A DNA stretch of 6,475 bases from an uncultured Desulfobacterales bacterium. Lineage in GTDB: Bacteria > Desulfobacterota > Desulfobacteria > Desulfobacterales > UBA11574. The stretch lies in NCBI GenBank assembly GCA_937925895.1, contig CALANC010000043.1, forward strand, positions 1 through 6,475, in the 5' to 3' direction. A program made the translations under genes and the position numbers. The stretch's first letter is position 1. Every line of letters starts with the position of its first letter. The notes below the pieces were generated by a model. It had not been told where the DNA came from. It was given only the letters and a program-made list of their open reading frames with translations, and searched no databases. This document shows positions 1-4,983 of the stretch, piece after piece.

Positions 1-982
1 CCAGAATCAAGAGGATCATGGTGATCATTGCCAGCAGAGCGGTTTTTGAAGTGGTAATCGCAGTCAAAGTGAGAATGACCTGCTCCGGGATTTTCTGTCG
101 GATCAGTAACCATCCAAAGAATCCCGCCGCCGAGATAATAAACATAACACGAATCGTATAGACAATCGTTTCCCAGAAGATTTTCGGTAAGTCTTTAAAA
201 GTAAATTCTTTGTATATCACTAAACCAAGAAACATGGCATACAATGATGCAACAACTGCAGCCTCAGTCGGTGTGAATACGCCTCCCATGATTCCGCCAA
301 TGATGATAACCGGTGTGCCGAGCGGTAAAGCAGCTTGCCGGGCACTGTCCAGAAGCTCGCGAATAGAGGCCCTTTTTTCCTTCGGGTACTGCCGCGTTCG
401 GGAAACAATCAGCACGGCGGTCATCAAGGCGATTCCCATTAACGCTCCGGGGACGAAGCCGGCAAGAAAAAGCTTGCCCACCGATACGCCTGTGAGACTG
501 CCGTAGATGACAAATGGAATACTCGGAGGAACCACGGGTCCTATGGTTGAAGAAGCGGCAGTAACCGCCGCAGAGAATTTGCGCTCATAACCGCTATCGA
601 CCATCGCTTTCATTTCTATGAGGCCGAGTCCGGCCGCATCTGCCACCGCCGACCCGGACATTCCGGAGAAAATCATGCTGGCCACGACGTTTACCTGGCC
701 CAAGCCGCCCCAAATATGGCCGACCAACGCTTGGGCAAAACGGAAAACACGCCGGGTAATTCCCCCGGTATTCATGAGATTGCCGGCCAGGATAAAAAAA
801 GGGATGGCGAGAAGAGTAAAAGCCGTGGTCGAGGAGTACATTCGCTGGGCCACCATCGTCAGGATGTGGGCCTCTCCCATGAAGATAAAGGTCAGCACCG
901 CAGTAAGCCCCATAGCCACGGCGATGGGGATACCCAGGAGAATGAAGCCGACCAAAACCAAAAAGATAATGAGAGTAATCAT
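1..982 (-). CDS. dctM: TRAP transporter large permease subunit (DctM), 3'-truncated by window edge
   Basis: This is the large integral-membrane subunit of a tripartite ATP-independent periplasmic (TRAP) transporter, which drives Na+-coupled uptake of substrate delivered by DctP. The reading frame starts at ATG 982 with a GAGG ribosome site a few bases upstream, and stays open for 327 codons to the left edge. DctM proteins are usually about 425 residues, so roughly 100 are missing. The N-terminus (MITLIIFLVLVGF, then LLGIPIAVAMG) is the typical first DctM helix. Family signatures seen are FSGMSGSAVADAAGLG (105-120), GPVVPPSIPFVIYG (148-161) and GGVFTPTEAAVVA (233-245), separated by many hydrophobic helices. 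The gene follows dctP after 25 bp, clearly in the same transcript. No DctQ-type domain is fused to its start. The DctM assignment is firm; the transported substrate is unknown. Confidence 0.96.
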   Translation of the reverse strand, partial: MITLIIFLVLVGFILLGIPIAVAMGLTAVLTFIFMGEAHILTMVAQRMYSSTTAFTLLAIPFFILAGNLMNTGGITRRVFRFAQALVGHIWGGLGQVNVVASMIFSGMSGSAVADAAGLGLIEMKAMVDSGYERKFSAAVTAASSTIGPVVPPSIPFVIYGSLTGVSVGKLFLAGFVPGALMGIALMTAVLIVSRTRQYPKEKRASIRELLDSARQAALPLGTPVIIIGGIMGGVFTPTEAAVVASLYAMFLGLVIYKEFTFKDLPKIFWETIVYTIRVMFIISAAGFFGWLLIRQKIPEQVILTLTAITTSKTALLAMITMILLIL

Positions 983-1007
983 TATCCTCGCCTATCCCCT
1001 TTTCTAT

Positions 1008-2012
1008 TTATCGAACAGAATCCACCATCTTTAAAAATTCTGATACATTCTGCTTTCCTGAATAACCGGCAATGCGATCCCAGGCCGGTTTCATCAGAGC
1101 CCTGAACCCGGCAGCATCTGGGGTGGTAACCACCATCCCTGAATCTTTGAGTTTCTGAAGGAGCGTCTTGTCCTCTTTTTGTAAGGTTTCGCGCATAAAA
1201 TCGCCCGCTTTTTTGCTTTCTTCACGGACAATAGCCTGCTGGTCCGGGGTGAGCTTATTCCAAGTGGTTTTGCTGATAACATGAACCATGCTGTTGTAAA
1301 CATGACGCGTGATGGCCAGATACTTTTGGGCCTCATAAAGCTTAAAGTGGTAGATTACCGAAAGAGGATTGTCCTGACCGTCAGCAACTCCCTGCTTTAA
1401 TGACATGTACAGCTCAGGAAAGGCGATCTTAGTGGTCACGGCACCTAATGCCTCCATGGTGGCCTGAAGCTGAATCTCGGGGGGAACGCGCATTTTTAAA
1501 CCCTTCATATCATCAGGTGAGTTGATGGCGCGTTTATTATTCGTGATGTTCCGAAATCCCCATTCCCAGTTGGACAGGTGCACCATGCCCTGCTTTTCAA
1601 TTTCCGGTTTCGCCCATGCCATAAAAGGTCCGTCCAGAACCCGGTAGGCATGATCATAGCTGTCGTACACAAAGGGAAGCATCACGACACCGAATTTCTT
1701 TGAGTACTTATCCAGTTGTCCCTGTGTTGGCAGGCCCATGTCGATAGCACCCAGCTTGATCTGCTCAAGCTGCTCGGGAGGCGAACCGAGTTCGTTGGCC
1801 GGGTAGACCGTTACCTTGACTTGCCCACCGGTACGTTCTTCTACCGCCTTGGCGAACATCTCGGCGGCAAGGTCTCCGGGATGCCCGTCGGCGGCGAAAT
1901 GGGCGAATCTCAGCTCAACCGCTGCTGCTGAATTTATCCCTTGTTGCCCGCTGAATATGAGCAGGCCCATTGCCAAAAATAAAACCACCCCAAATAAATT
2001 TTTTCTAGCCAT
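1008..2012 (-). CDS. dctP: TRAP transporter substrate-binding protein (DctP family)
   Basis: This is the periplasmic solute receptor of the TRAP transporter, 334 residues, a full length for the family. Residues 1-31 form a signal peptide: basic MARKN, a hydrophobic core VVLFLAMGLLIF, and a likely cut after Ala31 in SAAA-VELRF. The mature protein opens with the typical LRFAHF strand. GFRNITNNKRAI (152-163) and DDMKGLKMRVPP (167-178) match the conserved core, and Arg175 is the position that pairs with the substrate carboxylate in characterised DctP proteins. FPELYMSLKQGVADGQDNP (198-216) is another strong signature. The start ATG has an excellent AAGGAGG site (2021-2027) 8 bases upstream. The retained arginine suggests an acidic ligand such as a sugar acid or other carboxylate; this is a family inference. 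The gene follows the cupin after a 204-bp gap that holds short repeats and may contain its own promoter. Confidence 0.97.
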   Translation of the reverse strand: MARKNLFGVVLFLAMGLLIFSGQQGINSAAAVELRFAHFAADGHPGDLAAEMFAKAVEERTGGQVKVTVYPANELGSPPEQLEQIKLGAIDMGLPTQGQLDKYSKKFGVVMLPFVYDSYDHAYRVLDGPFMAWAKPEIEKQGMVHLSNWEWGFRNITNNKRAINSPDDMKGLKMRVPPEIQLQATMEALGAVTTKIAFPELYMSLKQGVADGQDNPLSVIYHFKLYEAQKYLAITRHVYNSMVHVISKTTWNKLTPDQQAIVREESKKAGDFMRETLQKEDKTLLQKLKDSGMVVTTPDAAGFRALMKPAWDRIAGYSGKQNVSEFLKMVDSVR

Positions 2013-2020
2013 GTGTAACT

Positions 2021-2027
2021 CCTCCTT
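2021..2027 (-). promoter_or_regulatory. Strong ribosome binding site of dctP
   Basis: On the minus strand this reads AAGGAGG, close to a perfect anti-Shine-Dalgarno match, 8 bases before the ATG at 2012. It fixes the dctP start and predicts higher translation than for the neighbouring dctM, whose site is only GAGG. That fits the usual excess of binding protein over permease. Confidence 0.8.
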
Positions 2028-2096
2028 TCCAACTTTACGGTTTTATCATCTCCAGCCCGAATCGCTGGATCTCGGCCGGATACCTTTGACCAATGA

Positions 2097-2154
2097 AATG
2101 TCTAAGATTTATAATGACTAATCCACCTAAAAACTGGCGGATAAGAATGACTAA
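2097..2154 (-). repeat. TTAGTCATT direct repeats upstream of dctP
   Basis: Read on the minus strand, TTAGTCATT occurs exactly at 2146-2154 and 2113-2121, and with one mismatch (TTAGACATT) at 2097-2105. A further split version, TTAG-TGCG-TCATT, lies at 2202-2214. The copies are 33 and 16 bp apart. They lie in the 204-bp gap before dctP, next to a TATAAA-like string at 2109-2114. They could be binding sites for a regulator of the transporter genes, but AT-rich chance repetition is possible and no matching regulator is identified. Confidence 0.4.
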
Positions 2155-2216
2155 CGTTATGATATCATTGCGATTCAGAACCTTAGGCATTTTACCCATT
2201 TAATGACGCACTAACC

Positions 2217-2606
2217 TTAATCTTTGGCTGCATCTTCACAGCGCTTGATATTCTCCTTCCACGAAAAGCCGGGGATGAAAACCGTCGCCAGTTTCATGCT
2301 CTCATCACCGGTGTTTTTGACCTGATGCTTTTCACCGGCGGGCACCCACATAGCCACATCGGTCTGAATGGGAATTTCCTCTCCTTCGGAGATGCAGATG
2401 CCTCTGCCGTAGACCACGTAGATCAATTCAGGTCGATCGTGAATGTGATAATCTGTCTGACTGTGCGGATAAAGTATGGCGTGAGTAAATAATAGTTCTT
2501 TAATCGACCCTCTATCTTCATCCGGAGAAAATATAGTTTTTATCGTTCGTTTGTAAGGTTCCTGGATCGTAACGCCTTCCGCTTCCCAGCCTTTTACTAG
2601 CTTCAT
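2217..2606 (-). CDS. Small single-domain cupin protein
   Basis: A 129-residue cytoplasmic protein with one complete cupin beta-barrel. Motif 1 is intact at 54-67 (HIH, then Glu60, then Gly67) and motif 2 at 88-98 (VPAGEKH followed by VKN). The four expected metal ligands, His54, His56, Glu60 and His94, are all present, so a bound divalent metal is likely. Many proteins of this kind sit in sugar-acid operons, and some (KdgF-type) open unsaturated uronates, while others are isomerases or dioxygenases. The sequence alone does not say which this is. The start ATG is well supported by GGAGGA at 2613-2618, 6 bases upstream. The gene lies between the isomerase (128-bp gap) and dctP (204-bp gap), all in one direction, so a role in metabolism of the imported compound is the natural inference. 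Confidence 0.92.
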   Translation of the reverse strand: MKLVKGWEAEGVTIQEPYKRTIKTIFSPDEDRGSIKELLFTHAILYPHSQTDYHIHDRPELIYVVYGRGICISEGEEIPIQTDVAMWVPAGEKHQVKNTGDESMKLATVFIPGFSWKENIKRCEDAAKD

Positions 2607-2734
2607 ATTGAATCCTCCAATATAAGATTTTTTATGGTTTCATTTTTTAAAAGAATAACCGTGCTGTTTGCCTGCTGATCGATCACACAATACCCTCAAC
2701 CCTTTTGGCTTACCTATGAAGTGGTGGTTGTTAT

Positions 2735-3595
2735 CTAATCTGCTGATTCGCCGGCTAACGCTCTTCGAGTATATTCGTATGATTCTGTTACTACTGTTCG
2801 AATTTCTTCCAAACCCGGTGCCGGTTTCTTTTCTTTTGGATTGAAACTTTTATCACGCCGTATCGCCAATGGAAGTTCCAATCCGATAGGCAGTCTTTCA
2901 GGCTGTTTTCTTATAGTTTCAAGGATCTGATTATAATTAATGACCCCTCTTCCGATTCCAGAAAAAAACCAGCCCTCTTTGTCCGGCGCCATATCTTTCA
3001 GGTGGTAATGGGCTGTATGAGGCTGGGCAAAGTGCAGATCATCTTCCGGCAGCGTATAGCCTTTTGAGTAGGAGTATGTATTGCAAAAATCGTAATTTAA
3101 CTTTGCATAAGGCGAATTGATTTCCTCAATAATTTTAGCACCATCCTTCCCGGAGCCGATCAAATTGCCTTCGCCGTCACCGGGATTTTCCAGACTGATG
3201 ACCATTTCGATTGATTCGCCGTATTCGGACAGTTTTTCCATATTGTCGAAAAAGTTTTTACGGTTTTTTTTCGTGGAAGACTTGCTGAGTACAATACTAA
3301 CCCCAAGCTCTCTGGCAAAATCCATCCTCGTTTTAAATGCACTGACAGCGTCCTTTTCCCCGAGGTCCATATGGGCAGCCAGTGCGACCGTTTTTAAATC
3401 ATGATCTGCAAGCAATTGTCTGAGAGTTCGAGCGTTTGAGGAGGAAAAGACGCTTTCTGATAAGTCCTTTGTGTAACCTCTGATAAAAGCAATTTCGACG
3501 TATTTAATGCCCAGATCGGCAATTTCTTTAAATATGGTCGGGAATTCAAAACCTTTATAGGCAAGTGTGCTTATTGAAATTACCCACTCTGTCAT
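2735..3595 (-). CDS. Sugar phosphate isomerase/epimerase-like TIM-barrel protein (AP_endonuc_2 family)
   Basis: A 286-residue cytoplasmic TIM barrel of the xylose-isomerase-like superfamily, which includes IolE/IolI, hydroxypyruvate isomerase and ketose 3-epimerases. The usual four metal ligands are recognisable: Glu136 (SLENPGD), Asp169 (NYDF), His198 (YHLKDM) and Glu240 (GLEL). The strand ends IKYVEIAF (30-37) and VALAAHMDL (70-78) are also typical. Length fits the family. The frame can be extended to ATG 3601 or TTG 3613, but AAAGG (3602-3606) lies 6 bases before ATG 3595 and abuts ATG 3601, so 3595 (MTEWVIS) is preferred. The stop of the upstream GntR gene lies only 24 bases away, implying co-transcription. 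It probably isomerises or epimerises the imported sugar derivative or a product of it; the substrate cannot be assigned. Confidence 0.92.
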   Translation of the reverse strand: MTEWVISISTLAYKGFEFPTIFKEIADLGIKYVEIAFIRGYTKDLSESVFSSSNARTLRQLLADHDLKTVALAAHMDLGEKDAVSAFKTRMDFARELGVSIVLSKSSTKKNRKNFFDNMEKLSEYGESIEMVISLENPGDGEGNLIGSGKDGAKIIEEINSPYAKLNYDFCNTYSYSKGYTLPEDDLHFAQPHTAHYHLKDMAPDKEGWFFSGIGRGVINYNQILETIRKQPERLPIGLELPLAIRRDKSFNPKEKKPAPGLEEIRTVVTESYEYTRRALAGESAD

Positions 3596-3619
3596 ATTCA
3601 TCCTTTGTTTCAATTGCCA

Positions 3620-4345
3620 TCAGCGCTGAATATATTCCATCCAGAAAGACAGCGATTCTTTCATATGTTTTCTTAATTGTTTCGGATCCCTTTTTTTAAT
3701 GGCATCGATGATCAATTGATGATTTCTGACCGCCCGCTCGGGATCCTCCTCGACCGTTTTTTCAATCGATGCTAAGAACAGCACATATATGGCTTCACCA
3801 ATTTTGCGTAAGGGTTTGTTATCCGTCAGCTCTAAAAGCGTTTTATGGAAATTAATATCCAGATTTCTCAGACTCCTCGAACTCAAGGATTTGCTGCAGA
3901 TCGCTGCGCGCAATTGCTCGTTGGCATTTTCAATTTTTTTTATATCTTCACTTTCAGCTTTCTGCATCACCATTTCAGCGACGGCGGTTTCGATCAAAAG
4001 TCTAAGTTCAATGATTTCCCGGGATGTTTTCTGCTCAAATACCAAACCCAATATCAATGGATTGACAACTGATGCCGGCATCGTTTCGGCGACATACGTA
4101 CCGATTCCGCGTCTGATTTCAACCACGCCCAAATACGAAAGCATCTTGATGGCTTCCCGGACCGAGTTCCTTCCAACACCCAGCTGCTGGGCAAGTTCCA
4201 TCTCGGTCGGCAGTTTGTCCCCGGGCTTTAGATCACCTGAAATGAACAAATCCGTTAGGCGGTTAATAATGGAAGATGTGACTGATTCGCGATTTAGCGG
4301 TCGAATAGATTCGGTTACAGGATATTTTTTTGAAGCATGCGGCAT
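3620..4345 (-). CDS. GntR-family transcriptional regulator, FadR subfamily (FCD domain)
   Basis: A 241-residue DNA-binding regulator. Residues about 18-86 form the GntR winged helix, with the hallmark stretch KLPTEMELAQQLGVGRNSVR (44-63) and the wing RRGIGTYV (78-85). Residues about 105-235 form the all-helical FCD ligand domain. The D-x3-H pair Asp163/His167, His209 and His227 are retained, the set that holds a metal and often a carboxylate effector in this subfamily. The N-terminal 14 residues precede the usual start of the domain. ATG 4345 is the only credible start, but its ribosome site is weak: an AAGGA lies about 13 bases upstream. It is the first gene of the minus-strand arm, so it most likely controls its own operon and perhaps the divergent kinase. 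Repressor action with relief by a pathway acid is the common mode of the family and an inference here. Confidence 0.95.
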   Translation of the reverse strand: MPHASKKYPVTESIRPLNRESVTSSIINRLTDLFISGDLKPGDKLPTEMELAQQLGVGRNSVREAIKMLSYLGVVEIRRGIGTYVAETMPASVVNPLILGLVFEQKTSREIIELRLLIETAVAEMVMQKAESEDIKKIENANEQLRAAICSKSLSSRSLRNLDINFHKTLLELTDNKPLRKIGEAIYVLFLASIEKTVEEDPERAVRNHQLIIDAIKKRDPKQLRKHMKESLSFWMEYIQR

Positions 4346-4416
4346 GGCTTTGCAGGTTCCTTTTTCTGTTCGGAAAATGCAAATGTTGGCACTAATGGAT
4401 CGGCATCAGGCGGGTA

Positions 4417-4473
4417 ATTATAGGACATCCTATATCCGATATCCTGTTTATGCAGTTTCAAATTAAATGTCAA
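4417..4473 (-). promoter_or_regulatory. Candidate promoter elements of the GntR operon
   Basis: On the minus strand a perfect TTGACA (-35) lies at 4468-4473. It is followed after 15 bases by CATAAA or after 17 bases by TAAACA, both weak -10 matches. Further downstream is a perfect TATAAT at 4417-4422, but no good -35 sits 16-18 bases before it. Either half could define a start of transcription about 70-100 bases before the GntR ATG. The elements are visible; which pair is used is not. Confidence 0.35.
4419..4434. promoter_or_regulatory. 16-bp inverted repeat, candidate operator of the GntR regulator
   Basis: TATAGGA-CA-TCCTATA is a perfect inverted repeat with 7-bp arms and a 2-bp spacer. 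It overlaps the TATAAT string on the minus strand. The right arm is also the first of three ATCC units at an exact 7-bp period (4427, 4434 and 4441). FadR-subfamily regulators typically bind short palindromes near their own promoters, and this is the best palindrome before the GntR gene. It does not match the best-known FadR-type consensus, so the pairing is an inference from position. Confidence 0.45.
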
Positions 4474-4501
4474 TTGTTTTTGCATTACGCCTGATTTTTT
4501 T

Positions 4502-4618
4502 TCATTCGATCGCCAGGTTTTGCAGCTCCAAACTGTTCATAATATGAGATAAGCGGCGTTTAATTTCAGGACTATCCGCATTTATTATTGCCGTACGTCC
4601 AAAGCTTGTAGTATAGGC
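4502..4618 (-). pseudogene. Possible C-terminal coding scrap, unidentified
   Basis: On the minus strand a 38-codon open stretch runs from just after a stop at 4619-4621 to TGA at 4502-4504. It has protein-like composition (for example INADSPEIKRRLSHIMNSLE near the end), but no start codon except an internal ATG at its residue 27. It is not recognised as any family. It may be the degraded 3' end of a gene once located here, or chance. It is listed because it pairs with the opposite scrap at 4629-4874. Confidence 0.2.
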
Positions 4619-4628
4619 TTAAGGCTGA

Positions 4629-4874
4629 ATAGAATTAAATAGAGCATTTGGCGGCGTCGACCATTGCCATTGGCTGGGGTTCGAAAAAATCGACAACGGC
4701 CTGCCCCTGAAGGTCGGCATGATTCTGTCCTGCATTCCGGTAGTTTTCAACGCTCTGATTCAACCCTCGATTTATGACCTGGATCTGGACCTGGCGAATT
4801 CATGCTGGTTTTTTACAATCGCTTTGCTGATTTTCGTCCTGCCCGCGCTGCTTTTTATCCTGGGTCGAATTTAG
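4629..4874 (+). pseudogene. C-terminal remnant of an unidentified membrane protein
   Basis: An open frame of 81 codons ends at TAG 4872-4874. It begins directly after an in-frame stop at 4626-4628 and has no ATG, GTG or TTG until an internal ATG at 4719. The translation looks like real protein: a hydrophilic piece (GFEKIDNGLPLKVG, 17-30), a hydrophobic helix (MILSCIPVVFNALIQ, 31-45), an acidic loop (YDLDLDLA), then a second helix (WFFTIALLIFVLPALLFIL, 60-78) and GRI. That is the layout of the last two transmembrane segments of a polytopic transporter-like protein, with the 5' part missing. If translated from ATG 4719 it would give a 51-residue two-helix peptide, but no good ribosome site is seen there. 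The family was not recognised. It has no visible link to the kinase downstream. Confidence 0.4.
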
Positions 4875-4899
4875 ACTGGGTATAGGGTGTCTTAGAAAC

Positions 4900-4983
4900 A
4901 TGACCGGCGCAGACTTTATACTTACTTATTTCTGGGACATGATACTCAAACTCATTTCAAAACCGGTGAAAGGTATCGGATAA
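4900..4983 (+). CDS. 27-codon ORF overlapping the kinase start (uncertain)
   Basis: ATG 4900 opens a 27-codon frame (MTGADFILTYFWDMI and on) that ends at TAA 4981-4983, so its stop shares one base with the kinase ATG in a TAATG junction. Such overlaps are common where translation of two genes is coupled. No ribosome binding site precedes ATG 4900, and the peptide matches nothing I recognise. It could be a coupling leader or simply chance in a non-coding stretch. Chance is the more cautious reading. Confidence 0.2.
   Translation: MTGADFILTYFWDMILKLISKPVKGIG

Larger units (their letters stand above)
4346..4982. other. 637-bp divergent intergenic region: regulatory sites plus degraded coding scraps
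   Basis: No complete gene is visible between the GntR regulator and the FGGY kinase. The left third (about 4410-4475) holds candidate promoter and operator elements for the regulator operon. The middle and right hold two open stretches in opposite directions that look like ends of proteins without beginnings, and a very short ORF touching the kinase start. A TATACT at 4917-4922 could be a -10 box for the kinase, but no convincing -35 precedes it. No RNA gene, rho-independent terminator or terminal inverted repeat was recognised here. Confidence 0.6.

Noticed and set aside
210..1105. Plus-strand open frames opposite dctM and the dctP 3' end
   Set aside because: They are antisense shadows of strongly supported DctM and DctP coding sequence. 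Their translations are Pro/Arg/Ser-rich with no family signature.
2159..2168. ATGATATCAT perfect 10-bp palindrome, next to TAACGTTA
   Set aside because: Both are short and AT-rich and are expected often by chance. There are no further copies or G/C-rich arms, so there is no support for an operator or terminator.
2607..2734. Possible terminator or small gene between isomerase and cupin
   Set aside because: T-rich runs are present but there is no stable hairpin before them. No frame with a start and ribosome site fits in the 128-bp gap.
4386..4404. TGGCAC resembling the -24 element of a sigma-54 promoter
   Set aside because: No TTGC-type -12 element follows at the required spacing.
3789..4466. 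A 225-codon plus-strand frame opposite the GntR gene
   Set aside because: It lies almost wholly antisense to a clear FadR-type regulator with intact motifs. Its low-complexity Ser/Ile/Leu translation is typical of a shadow frame.
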